Positions 24,249-30,488 of a DNA stretch of 32,015 bases are shown here, piece by piece. The notes beneath the pieces were generated by a model. The model was not told the origin of the DNA and did no database searches. It was given only the letters and a program-made list of their open reading frames with translations. Source of the stretch: a virus; the IMG/VR virus record IMGVR_UViG_3300027736_000151, positions 1 to 32,015 of that record; one strand, 5' to 3'. Numbering within the stretch: position 1 is the stretch's first letter; every line of letters starts with the position of its first letter. The position numbers and the translations under genes are program-made.

Positions 24249-24476
24249 ATGGAAAACGAAGTCACCCACAAGCAAATCTACGACAGGCTCATTGAAGTTG
24301 AAACCAAGGTAGATAGCATAGACAAGAACACTAAAGGGCTTGTAGAGGCTTTTGATGCCTTGCAGGGTGCTTTTAAAGTCTTGGGCTGGATTGCTTCTGC
24401 TGCTAAACCTATTCTATGGGTGGGTGGGTTAATTATGGCTGCTGGTGCAGTTTGGCAGACTTGGATTAAAAAATGA
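24249..24476 (+). CDS. Small membrane protein, possible holin or antiholin (75 aa)
   Basis: An N-terminal coiled coil (QIYDRLIEVETKVDSIDKNT) is followed by one hydrophobic segment, ILWVGGLIMAAGAVW, near the C-terminus. This arrangement (soluble N-terminal helix, C-terminal membrane segment) is common among phage holin-like and pinholin-associated proteins. It is the first of several membrane proteins in the lysis region. The role as holin is inferred. Confidence 0.7.
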   Translation: MENEVTHKQIYDRLIEVETKVDSIDKNTKGLVEAFDALQGAFKVLGWIASAAKPILWVGGLIMAAGAVWQTWIKK

Positions 24477-24565
24477 TGGATTGGCTAGAAGCTATTGTGG
24501 CTCTAGCCTTTTTGTTTTGTTTTGTCATGTTCTGTAGTAATGTCATTCTTTGGGCGATGCCGTGA
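24473..24565 (+). CDS. 30-aa single-membrane-segment peptide
   Basis: The ATG at 24473 overlaps the previous stop (ATGA), and the frame encodes MMDWLEAIVALAFLFCFVMF plus ten more residues (CSNVILWAMP): one continuous hydrophobic segment of about 22 residues. The stop overlaps the next gene's GTG start. Tight overlap on both sides supports translation by coupling. It could be a small lysis regulator; nothing else is known. Confidence 0.5.
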   Translation: MMDWLEAIVALAFLFCFVMFCSNVILWAMP

Positions 24566-24849
24566 AATGGCTTATTGCACTTGTCCTAATTTTCTCACTT
24601 CACTCCACAGGGCAAGACCTATGCAGTGTTCGTGAGTTTTACAACATTTCATTTTCTAGGCACAACCCATCAGAACGTCATCAACAACTTTCAATATGGC
24701 TGACAAATAATGCGCCACATTGTAAAAGTCAGGACTTGGTGGTTATTTGGAATAACGTATCAGCATGGGCGGGAACAGCAGACTCGGCAGAAATAAGAAG
24801 CAAAATAATTAAGGGATATGAAGATGCAATTGCGAGGGAGAAAAAATGA
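24562..24849 (+). CDS. Secreted small protein with signal peptide (95 aa)
   Basis: I choose GTG 24562, which overlaps the previous stop (GTGA), because it places an N-terminal signal sequence (KWLIALVLIFSLHSTGQ) right at the start. The mature part has two Cys (LCSVREFYNISF, HCKSQDLVVIWNN), likely a disulfide, and a conserved-looking HNPSERHQQLSIWL segment. A periplasmic role during lysis, such as a spanin-related or immunity-type protein, is possible but not shown. Confidence 0.65.
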   Translation: MKWLIALVLIFSLHSTGQDLCSVREFYNISFSRHNPSERHQQLSIWLTNNAPHCKSQDLVVIWNNVSAWAGTADSAEIRSKIIKGYEDAIAREKK

Positions 24850-25079
24850 TTATCCCCAGCAAGTGGTATCCGATGGTTCAGCCAAGATACGATTTTCAGA
24901 CTGTTGTTTTTGATAAAGCTGCTGAGAAAGTAGATGATGACTACAGACTAGCAATGAAGGCTCACAAGGTTGAGTTAGCGATAGCAGAATTAGAAGTGGA
25001 ACTGTATAACAAGAAGGCTAGAGTAAACCAGCTAGAGATGGAAATGTTTACTAATCACAAACTAGATTTATACATTTAG
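24846..25079 (+). CDS. Hypothetical coiled-coil protein (77 aa)
   Basis: The ATG overlaps the previous stop (ATGA). The N-terminus has aromatic residues (SKWYPMVQPRYDFQTV), then helices with heptads (VELAIAELEVELYNKKARVN). No family is recognised. It lies between the secreted protein and the membrane protein at 25089. Confidence 0.6.
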   Translation: MIIPSKWYPMVQPRYDFQTVVFDKAAEKVDDDYRLAMKAHKVELAIAELEVELYNKKARVNQLEMEMFTNHKLDLYI

Positions 25080-25088
25080 GAGTTTTAA

Positions 25089-25337
25089 ATGGAAGATTTA
25101 AGAGGCAGGCTGACTTTCTATGTGACCTTTATGGTTAGTGCAACATTGTGTATTTGTATTTTAGGAATGGTTGGTGCTTTCATTCTTGGTCTATGGGCAA
25201 AAGAGGTTGATAATGCCGAGATTTTCGCCCTACTTAGCCCTGCTTTTCAGACCATTATTGGCGGCTTTATTGGCCTCTTGGCTGGTGTAAAGCTGTCACA
25301 TGATGAAGATAATAAACATTGTAAAAGGGGCGATTAA
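25089..25337 (+). CDS. Two-membrane-segment protein, holin candidate (82 aa)
   Basis: Two hydrophobic segments are visible: FYVTFMVSATLCICILGMVG and FQTIIGGFIGLLAGVKL, separated by a short charged loop (WAKEVDNAEIF). The AGGAG site lies 7 bases before the ATG. Two-helix class II holins have this size and topology. A second, three-segment holin candidate follows directly, so one may be a regulator of the other. Confidence 0.65.
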   Translation: MEDLRGRLTFYVTFMVSATLCICILGMVGAFILGLWAKEVDNAEIFALLSPAFQTIIGGFIGLLAGVKLSHDEDNKHCKRGD

Positions 25338-25831
25338 TGCTTGATATTCTTTCTGGTGGACTACTAGGCTCTATCTTTGGTGGCATCTTTAGGATGGCCC
25401 CAGAAGTCCTTAAATGGATGGATAAAAAAAATGAGCGTGAGCATGAACTCAATATGTTCAAGTTTCAATGCGACTTGGAAGCCCAACGTGGTCAGCAGAA
25501 GTTAGCTGAGATTGGCGCACAAAGAGAAGCAGCTATTGACGTAGGTGTGATGGATGCCTTCAACAACGCTATTACACAGCAAGCAGAGATGGTTAAAGCC
25601 GCAGGTGGATGGGTAGCCTCACTTTCTGCTTCTGTACGTCCTGTGGTCACCTATTGGGTTTTGTTTGTTTGGTCATTTATCCATGTTTGGTTTGCATACA
25701 ACGCTTGGTTAGCAGGTGCGCCAGCTACTGAAGTCTTCAAAACAATGATGACTCCAGACTTTTCTGCTTTGCTCTCAGGAACTATTAACTACTGGTTTCT
25801 TGATAGAACTCTGTCTAAGCGTGGCATATGA
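25337..25831 (+). CDS. Holin, three-membrane-segment type (164 aa)
   Basis: The N-terminus SGGLLGSIFGGIFRMAPEVL is glycine-rich and amphipathic. A charged helical middle (KKNEREHELNMFKFQCDLEA) leads to SLSASVRPVVTYWVLFVWSF and IHVWFAYNAWLAG, then SGTINYWFLDRTLSKR. The motif SVRPVVTYW...W..G...WFLDR is characteristic of the 3TM holin family of phage and gene transfer agents. It directly precedes the endolysin with a 4-base overlap. Confidence 0.82.
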   Translation: MLDILSGGLLGSIFGGIFRMAPEVLKWMDKKNEREHELNMFKFQCDLEAQRGQQKLAEIGAQREAAIDVGVMDAFNNAITQQAEMVKAAGGWVASLSASVRPVVTYWVLFVWSFIHVWFAYNAWLAGAPATEVFKTMMTPDFSALLSGTINYWFLDRTLSKRGI

Positions 25832-26271
25832 ACTTAGAGTTAGCAGCAGAACTATGTAAAAGGTTTGAGGGCTTTCGTTCTAAACCCTACCTTTGCCCTG
25901 CTAACGTGGCTACGATTGGCTACGGCTCTACCTACTATGCTGATGGGCGAAAAGTAACCCTGCAAGATAGCCCCATAGGTGAGGCTGTAGCTAGTGCCTT
26001 ACTAATGCACGAACTAGAGCATACCTACCTACAAGGCGTTCTCAGAAACTGCCCCATACTTCTGACAGATGTAAAGAAGTGCAATGCCATTGTGGACTTC
26101 TGCTACAACCTCGGTACAGGAAGACTCCAGACTTCTACTCTCAAGAGGAAAATCAATGCCCAAGATTGGGAAGGGGCAAAAGAGCAACTGATGTTATGGA
26201 ACAAGGGCGGTGGTAAAGTTCTAGCAGGTCTGACAAAGCGCAGGGTTGCTGAATGTGCCTTGTTAAATTAA
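25828..26271 (+). CDS. Endolysin, GH24 muramidase
   Basis: The 147-aa lysozyme-like enzyme cleaves the glycan backbone of peptidoglycan to lyse the cell. It shows CKRFEGFR with catalytic Glu14, then C23 and T29 at spacings of 8 and 5 residues between them. This matches the E-8aa-D/C-5aa-T triad of GH24 endolysins, with Cys instead of the usual Asp. GYGSTYYADGR and DFCYNLGTGRLQTSTLKRK follow, and WNKGGGKVLAGLTKRR closes the fold. No signal sequence is evident, so release needs a holin. It overlaps the holin gene by 4 bases. Confidence 0.93.
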   Translation: MNLELAAELCKRFEGFRSKPYLCPANVATIGYGSTYYADGRKVTLQDSPIGEAVASALLMHELEHTYLQGVLRNCPILLTDVKKCNAIVDFCYNLGTGRLQTSTLKRKINAQDWEGAKEQLMLWNKGGGKVLAGLTKRRVAECALLN

Positions 26272-26301
26272 ACTGTAACAATACTTGTATAAGGTGTTGA
26301 A

Positions 26302-26676
26302 ATGCCTAACATTCCTACGCCAGAACAAGCTGAACTGTTTGCACAAAGTGTCAGAAAGTGGCAGCAAGTGCTTAGTCTTGGTGATTGGAGAATTGAGAGG
26401 GGCATAAAGCCAGCTAAAGCAGCGATGGCTTCTGTTGAGTTCACTCCTAACGCAAGATTGGCTGTTTATCGTCTGGGTGACTTTGGTGCTGAGAAAATTA
26501 CACCTGAGAGCATTGACATGACTTGTTTGCACGAGTTGCTTCATGTATTCCTACATGACTTGATGACTGTGGCACAAGACCCCAAATCATCTCAAGATGA
26601 AATTGAAATGCAAGAGCATAGGGTCATCAATTTGCTAGAAAAATTACTCTCAAAGGATTCTTATGGGAAGCAGTAA
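26302..26676 (+). CDS. HExxH metallopeptidase-like protein (124 aa)
   Basis: The protein contains CLHELLHVFLHDL with a zinc-binding HELLH at 77-81 and a helical region with further E/H candidates (EMQEHRVINLLEK). The size and layout resemble small phage and bacterial SprT-like or minimal gluzincin metalloproteins. Whether it is an active protease, and on what substrate, is unknown. It overlaps the next gene by 14 bases. AAGG precedes the ATG by 7 bases. Confidence 0.75.
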   Translation: MPNIPTPEQAELFAQSVRKWQQVLSLGDWRIERGIKPAKAAMASVEFTPNARLAVYRLGDFGAEKITPESIDMTCLHELLHVFLHDLMTVAQDPKSSQDEIEMQEHRVINLLEKLLSKDSYGKQ

Positions 26677-27649
26677 CGAAACCTGTACGGATGCCGAGTT
26701 TATCCAGTTATGGGGTCAACTTCAGTCTGCTCAAAAAGTAGCTGACCATCTTGGCATTGCAAATAGGGCAGTTCATTTGCGTAGAAGATGGATTGAAAAA
26801 GAATACAACATGGCACTTCATGCAAGTGACCATCGTGGTGTTAAATACGATAAAAACAAGCCTAAATCCTTTTCTCCCTTAAAGCAGATAGAACTTGGCA
26901 TACTGGACGGAACAGTTATTGTGTTCTCAGATGCCCACTTTATCCCTGCACAGCGTACAACAGCGTTTAAAGGGCTTCTATGGGCTATCCAAGAGTTCAA
27001 GCCCAAGGCGGTGATATGCAATGGTGATGCGTTTGATGGGGCTTCTATATCAAGGCACGATGTAACTGAACTGCCCCAAACTTCTGTCATTCAAGAGTTA
27101 AAAGCCTGTCAGGGTGCGTTGGGTGAGATTGAGGAAGTAGCTAAAGCTGCTAGACACAATGTAAAGCTACTGTTTACATGGGGAAACCACGATATTCGGT
27201 TTGGCAACAGATTAGCGCAACACGCACCACAATTTAAAGAGGTTCAGGGGTTTAAGCTGACAGACCACATCCCAGATTGGGACTTCTGTTGGGCAGTATG
27301 GGCTACTGAGCAATGTATTATCAAACACCGATATAAGGGTGGAATCCATGCTACGCACAATAATGCGGTTTCAAGCGGGGTCTCAATTTGCACTGGGCAT
27401 CTGCACTCCTTGAAGGTCACGCCATTCTCTGACTATAACGGAGTTCGCTATGGTATTGATTCCGGAACATTGGCTGAGACTGATGGGCCACAATTTAACT
27501 ATGCCGAGATAAATCCAAACAACCACAGGTCAGGGTTTGCTGTACTTAATTTCTTCAATGGACAGTTACTATGGCCTGAGTTAGTCCACAAGTTTGACGA
27601 GGACATGATTCAGTTCAGAGGCGAAGTGATTGACGTAAGTGCCTTTTAA
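26663..27649 (+). CDS. Calcineurin-like metallophosphoesterase with N-terminal HTH (328 aa)
   Basis: The N-terminus has a helix-turn-helix-like part (QKVADHLGIANRAVHLRRRW) about residues 24-43. The catalytic domain carries SDAH (89-92), NGDAFDG (120-126), GNHD (174-177), HATHN (229-233) and GHLH (245-248), the full set of metal ligands of the calcineurin-like phosphoesterase superfamily. Such phage proteins can be DNA-processing nucleases or phosphatases. The HTH suggests DNA association. It sits between the HExxH gene and a small membrane gene. Confidence 0.9.
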   Translation: MGSSNETCTDAEFIQLWGQLQSAQKVADHLGIANRAVHLRRRWIEKEYNMALHASDHRGVKYDKNKPKSFSPLKQIELGILDGTVIVFSDAHFIPAQRTTAFKGLLWAIQEFKPKAVICNGDAFDGASISRHDVTELPQTSVIQELKACQGALGEIEEVAKAARHNVKLLFTWGNHDIRFGNRLAQHAPQFKEVQGFKLTDHIPDWDFCWAVWATEQCIIKHRYKGGIHATHNNAVSSGVSICTGHLHSLKVTPFSDYNGVRYGIDSGTLAETDGPQFNYAEINPNNHRSGFAVLNFFNGQLLWPELVHKFDEDMIQFRGEVIDVSAF

Positions 27650-27792
27650 TGAGTGCTTGGCTAATTATCTTAACTGGTGGCATCTACGCCTACATTGCTG
27701 CTGAACAACTTTACAGAGGCAATCCCTCTATGGCTGTGGTGTACGCAGGTTACGCATTTTCTAATGTGGGGCTTTACCTTTTAGCAAAGTAA
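27649..27792 (+). CDS. Small membrane protein (47 aa)
   Basis: The ATG at 27649 overlaps the previous stop (TAATG). The frame encodes MSAWLIILTGGIYAYIAAEQ and continues with AVVYAGYAFSNVGLYLL: two hydrophobic segments around a short LYRGNPSM loop. I recall similar small phage membrane proteins with AVVYAGYxFSNVGL. The function is unknown. It is the last plus-strand gene before the convergent minus-strand operon. Confidence 0.72.
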   Translation: MSAWLIILTGGIYAYIAAEQLYRGNPSMAVVYAGYAFSNVGLYLLAK

Positions 27793-27804
27793 GCCCCTAT
27801 AAAA

Positions 27805-28002
27805 TCACTCAGCTACTTCTTCTTCTTCTGTATCTTCTTCAAGTTCAATATCAAGTTCGTCAATTGCTTCATATTCAACTGCCCATCCATTTTCTTCTTG
27901 GAACTCAATAAACTCTTGAATGATTTGAATCTTCTCGAAGTCATGGGTTTCAACAACAATTTTCTCACTTCCAATCCAACCAAATTCCATTTCGAATTTC
28001 AT
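27805..28002 (-). CDS. Small acidic protein (65 aa)
   Basis: The product begins MKFEMEFGWIGSEKIVVETH, then has a helical part and a very acidic tail rich in Glu (ELDIELEEDTEEEEVAE). An AGGAG ribosome site precedes the start on the minus strand. Such acidic tails occur in DNA mimics and other protein-binding phage proteins, but no family is recognised. It is the last gene of the minus-strand operon. Confidence 0.68.
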   Translation of the reverse strand: MKFEMEFGWIGSEKIVVETHDFEKIQIIQEFIEFQEENGWAVEYEAIDELDIELEEDTEEEEVAE

Positions 28003-28069
28003 AATGTTCTCCTAGCGCAACCGATTGTTGCAACCAAATCGTAGAACATCTTTATGTCAGAAACAAGAC

Positions 28070-28375
28070 TCAAGGTTCTTTTTGGAAGACTCCGTTAGGC
28101 AAAAGAATACCCTTACGATTCTTAATCTGGTCATACGCAATTTCCATACATTGCACCAAGTTTATGTCTTGCAGCACACAGTAGTTAATAAGGCAGACCA
28201 TGACATCCCCAACAGAATCCACAATAGCATCCTCGTCATCTTTAATCGTGGCATCTGCTAGTTCTCCCATCTCAGACATTGCTTTTAGAAGCTGAACTTC
28301 TGGTGTGCTGTTAGGAATAATTTTCCTAGCTTCTGACCATTGAATTATCTTCATCTCTATATTTGCGTATGACAT
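28070..28375 (-). CDS. mazG: MazG-like nucleotide pyrophosphohydrolase
   Basis: I choose the ATG at 28375 because AAAGGA lies 5 bases upstream; a longer frame exists to 28408. The 101-aa protein shows EMGELADA (E35 and E38) and DSVGD (D53 and D57), matching the metal-binding EExxE...ExxD arrangement of the MazG/all-alpha NTP pyrophosphatase family, and ends with AYDQIKNRKG. Phage MazG enzymes hydrolyse (d)NTPs and may blunt stringent-response signals. It is in the minus-strand recombination and nucleotide operon. Confidence 0.85.
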   Translation of the reverse strand: MSYANIEMKIIQWSEARKIIPNSTPEVQLLKAMSEMGELADATIKDDEDAIVDSVGDVMVCLINYCVLQDINLVQCMEIAYDQIKNRKGILLPNGVFQKEP

Positions 28376-28377
28376 AA

Positions 28378-28758
28378 CTATCCTTTCGAGTTTGCAAATT
28401 CGTACCACATAACATAAAAATCTTTTAAGTAATCAAGACCTTCTCCTATCCTTACACACTTACCTAGAACAACTTGAAACACATCTCCAACTTCAGTTTG
28501 TTCGTTGTCTGTGTTACCGATAATGACTAACACAGTAAATTTAGGTACTTGAGCAAAAGCCTTGAGTAGCAATTGCTGACCAGTAGCCATGTTCTCGTTA
28601 GGTTTCTTCCACTCTCCAATTAGGAAGTGTCCCTTTCTCTCACAAATCATGTCTATATTGCTAGGCAAGAAATGCGAGTTACTAGGAATCAAACCTTGGA
28701 AATCACGGAAGTCAGTATGAGTTGCATACTGATTTCTCATAGTGGTGAGGGTACTCAT
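28378..28758 (-). CDS. PD-(D/E)XK-like protein, putative nuclease (126 aa)
   Basis: Starting at ATG 28758, the protein has LPSNIDMICERKGHFLIGEW followed by KKP: Asp36, then Glu49 and Lys51 thirteen residues on, as in the PD-(D/E)XK nuclease core, with GQQLLLKAF forming a following helix with a Gln. A TTG at 28779 in frame is less likely to be used. It sits between MazG and the SSB-like gene, next to Erf, and could supply the nuclease for recombination. This is motif-level evidence only. Confidence 0.62.
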   Translation of the reverse strand: MSTLTTMRNQYATHTDFRDFQGLIPSNSHFLPSNIDMICERKGHFLIGEWKKPNENMATGQQLLLKAFAQVPKFTVLVIIGNTDNEQTEVGDVFQVVLGKCVRIGEGLDYLKDFYVMWYEFANSKG

Positions 28759-28806
28759 TGCTCGCCTACTAGCTTTCAAAAAGTAAAAAACAACTTTCCC
28801 CTCGTC

Positions 28807-29049
28807 CTAGAATGGTACATCATCCTCATGAATCACATTCTTTTTGGGTTTATTTAAGGCAGCATCAGCGTTCTTATTCTTGATAGACAAGGACATGAAC
28901 TTCTGACCATCCTTGCTAAGTTTAAGCCAAGCAGAGAGCCAATACTCCACACCATCTACATTGAGTGACCCTTTGTAATCAGGAAACTTGGCATCGTCCT
29001 TTCTATCGTTCTTAAAAAGACTTCCTCGGTTTGTATTGTCGTATTCCAT
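28807..29049 (-). CDS. Small protein with SSB-like acidic tip (80 aa)
   Basis: The protein begins EYDNTNRGSLFKNDRKDDAK and contains FPDYKGSLNVDGVEYWLSAW and MSLSIKNK, resembling small phage proteins of DUF736-like type. It ends in HEDDVPF, very close to the DDDIPF tail with which single-strand-binding proteins recruit partners. AAAGGATAAAT joins the stop of erf and this start, so the two are coupled. A single-strand DNA-binding or recombination role is inferred. Confidence 0.75.
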   Translation of the reverse strand: MEYDNTNRGSLFKNDRKDDAKFPDYKGSLNVDGVEYWLSAWLKLSKDGQKFMSLSIKNKNADAALNKPKKNVIHEDDVPF

Positions 29050-29051
29050 AT

Positions 29052-29660
29052 TTATCCTTTAGCGTTCTTTAACGCACTTCTAACTTTACTAGGAAGCAAT
29101 GTCCATAGAGCAACTTTTTGTTCGCTGTCTAAGTTCTCTGCTTCCAACTTCACCCAAGCACTCTTAGGTTCTTCTTTATCACAAATAGCAATTAACTCCA
29201 TTGCTAACTCTCTGAGATAATTCTGTTCATCTTCTGGGATGGTATCCATTGCACCCTGAGTAGGAGTGATGATTATTTTTTCTTCCTTGATAGGTGCAGA
29301 GGAATCCAGAGCGTCATGCTCAACAATCTCCATTGCTGTAACCCATAGGTATCTTCTTGTGTACGTTTCTACAGCCCCTAGGTTCTGAATTGGATGGCAA
29401 CCTTTAAGGTTAGCCTCTGCCATTGGTGATGTGATGATGATGTTTGTGCCATCGTCTGTGTCTGTGATGGTCAGGCTTGCTATCTCTGTATCGTAAGAAA
29501 CTACACCACACAAACCAACTTCATTAAAGATTTGGTTAATCGTGGGGATAAAGTCACCGAGTTCAAAGTAACTGTAGCCAGCAAACTTATTGTGACCAGA
29601 CTTCTTGAGGGGTGCGTTTTGCAACATGATTCGTGCTGCCATTAACTTCTTGTGTACCAT
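29052..29660 (-). CDS. erf: Erf-family single-strand annealing protein
   Basis: The 202-aa protein has GYSYFELGDFIPTINQIFNE and then QNLGAVETYTRRYLWVTAME with EIVEHDALD, hallmarks of the ERF superfamily (P22 Erf-like) that anneals single-stranded DNA for recombination or circularisation. The C-terminal half is acidic and helical (QNYLRELAMELIAICDKEEP), typical of the linker and binding tail. It is directly followed by the SSB-like gene. It likely helps genome circularisation or concatemer formation. Confidence 0.9.
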   Translation of the reverse strand: MVHKKLMAARIMLQNAPLKKSGHNKFAGYSYFELGDFIPTINQIFNEVGLCGVVSYDTEIASLTITDTDDGTNIIITSPMAEANLKGCHPIQNLGAVETYTRRYLWVTAMEIVEHDALDSSAPIKEEKIIITPTQGAMDTIPEDEQNYLRELAMELIAICDKEEPKSAWVKLEAENLDSEQKVALWTLLPSKVRSALKNAKG

Positions 29661-29661
29661 T

Positions 29662-29838
29662 TTATTTTCCTTTACTTAAATATTCTTCAATCATTGCTTC
29701 TTTGTCATCATCGTATAAATCCTCGAAAGGTACGAAGTGATTTTCTCCACAGCATGAGCCAGATGTTTTAGGCTCAGTACAGTAGCAGCAGTAGTCACCA
29801 TGCGATAAATCCTTGATTGCGTCTTGTCTTGTAATCAT
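29662..29838 (-). CDS. Cys-rich small zinc-binding protein (58 aa)
   Basis: I prefer the ATG at 29838 (MITRQDAIKDLSHGDYCCYC), which overlaps the stop of the gene upstream, to a GTG at 29871. The protein has DYCCYC and SCCGENH, four or five Cys plus a His in a zinc-ribbon-like cluster, then an acidic helical tail (DDDKEAMIEEYLSKG). It precedes erf by 1 base. The function is unknown; zinc binding is inferred. Confidence 0.68.
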   Translation of the reverse strand: MITRQDAIKDLSHGDYCCYCTEPKTSGSCCGENHFVPFEDLYDDDKEAMIEEYLSKGK

Positions 29839-29990
29839 TGGATTCTTTCGATAGGCTTTGCTACAAGCCACTTGTCACCCAACTGGCGTACTGACTTCAC
29901 CCATTGCTTTTGATAGCTTCTAATGACCTCTGGGGGGGCATCGTAGGTGCGGAATATCTTACGGACATGGGTTAGGTAGTGTGTGTTCAT
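29835..29990 (-). CDS. Small conserved-looking protein (51 aa)
   Basis: The ATG at 29990 overlaps the stop of the upstream peptide, and its own stop overlaps the next ATG. It encodes MNTHYLTHVRKIFRTYDAPP then EVIRSYQKQWVKSVRQLGDK and WLVAKPIERIQ. The overlaps on both sides and the LGDKWLVAKP pattern support a real gene. A run of seven G (plus strand, 29932-29938) lies within it. The function is unknown. Confidence 0.65.
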   Translation of the reverse strand: MNTHYLTHVRKIFRTYDAPPEVIRSYQKQWVKSVRQLGDKWLVAKPIERIQ

Positions 29991-30082
29991 TAGCCTCTCC
30001 AAGCCAGTAGTACACCGATACCGCCAAAGATAACGATGGCTAACACATACTCGACTAGCGTTTGAATAATCTTACTTTTCAT
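29990..30082 (-). CDS. 30-aa single-membrane-segment peptide
   Basis: GGAGAACCAAATG gives a good ribosome site before the start at 30082. The peptide, MKSKIIQTLVEYVLAIVIFG followed by GIGVLLAWRG, is one hydrophobic segment with charged ends. It overlaps the start of the next gene (TAATG). The role is unknown. Confidence 0.6.
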   Translation of the reverse strand: MKSKIIQTLVEYVLAIVIFGGIGVLLAWRG

Positions 30083-30099
30083 TTGGTTCTCCTTAAAGC

Positions 30100-30115
30100 G
30101 GGGGCTTTCGCCCCC
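30100..30115 (-). other. GC-rich hairpin between minus-strand genes
   Basis: On the minus strand GGGGGC-GAAA-GCCCCC forms a 6-bp stem capped by a GNRA tetraloop, followed by GCTTTAAGGAGAA. The T-run is short, so this may be a partial terminator (attenuating the genes below) or a processing site that stabilises the downstream message. Confidence 0.6.
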
Positions 30116-30122
30116 TATTGGT

Positions 30123-30320
30123 TTAGACTTTGGCTGGCTTATCAAGGTACTCACTTAAAGGTCTGCTATGACGTTCTGGGTTACGTCCCATTGACATACC
30201 TAAAGCAAATATGGCATCTTCTTTTTTCTTGGTTGAAAAACCTGTACCAAGTTTGCCAAGACTGTCTTCATAGTATGCGTGCCACATTTTTAACTCTTTG
30301 CAATATTCAACTGTAATCAT
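30123..30320 (-). CDS. Small conserved hypothetical (65 aa), first gene of the minus operon
   Basis: The protein starts MITVEYCKELKMWHAYYEDS and continues LGKLGTGFSTKKKEDAIFAL then MGRNPERHSRPLSEYL. It reads like a small beta-alpha protein of the HicB-like or DUF-type phage set, without a firm match. It is the first gene behind the minus-strand promoter near 30.37 kb, about 48 bases downstream of its -10. The ribosome site is AAGAAAG, rather weak. Confidence 0.65.
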   Translation of the reverse strand: MITVEYCKELKMWHAYYEDSLGKLGTGFSTKKKEDAIFALGMSMGRNPERHSRPLSEYLDKPAKV

Positions 30321-30368
30321 TTGCTTCTTTCTTAATTACCCACTTACGTTTTGTTATGGGCTGATGTA

Positions 30369-30396
30369 AGTATATCAAAGTAAACACACAAGTCAA
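30369..30396 (-). promoter_or_regulatory. Minus-strand sigma70-type promoter with extended -10
   Basis: Reading leftward: TTGACT (30391-30396), 16-base spacer, TATACT (30369-30374) with TGA just before it. The transcribed start region ATACTTACATCAGCCCA is identical to that of the promoter at 1.62 kb. Confidence 0.82.
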
Positions 30397-30406
30397 CAAC
30401 TATTTT

Positions 30407-30423
30407 CTAGGTGTTTTCCCTAA
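30407..30423 (+). promoter_or_regulatory. Putative operator, copy 1
   Basis: CTAGGTGTTTTCCCTAA, an imperfect palindrome lying between the two divergent promoters, 10 bases upstream of the minus-strand -35. Confidence 0.6.
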
Positions 30424-30437
30424 TGTTGTATTTTTAT

Positions 30438-30454
30438 CTAAGGGTTTGTCCTAA
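30438..30454 (+). promoter_or_regulatory. Putative operator, copy 2
   Basis: CTAAGGGTTTGTCCTAA abuts the -35 of the plus-strand promoter. Its centre is 31 bases from copy 1, close to three helical turns. Likely site for the Cro-like protein or the winged-helix protein. Confidence 0.55.
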
Positions 30455-30482
30455 TTGTTTATCTTGTAAACTTTGCTATACT
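30455..30482 (+). promoter_or_regulatory. Plus-strand early promoter with extended -10
   Basis: TTGTTT (30455-30460), 16-base spacer, TGC-TATACT (hexamer 30477-30482). The ATG of the Cro-like gene begins only 7 bases after the -10, so the message is probably leaderless. Confidence 0.78.
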
Positions 30483-30488
30483 TGTTAA

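Noticed and set aside
28025-28261. Plus-strand frame of 78 codons opposite MazG
   Set aside because: It lies entirely opposite a gene with clear MazG motifs and has no ribosome site or recognisable pattern.
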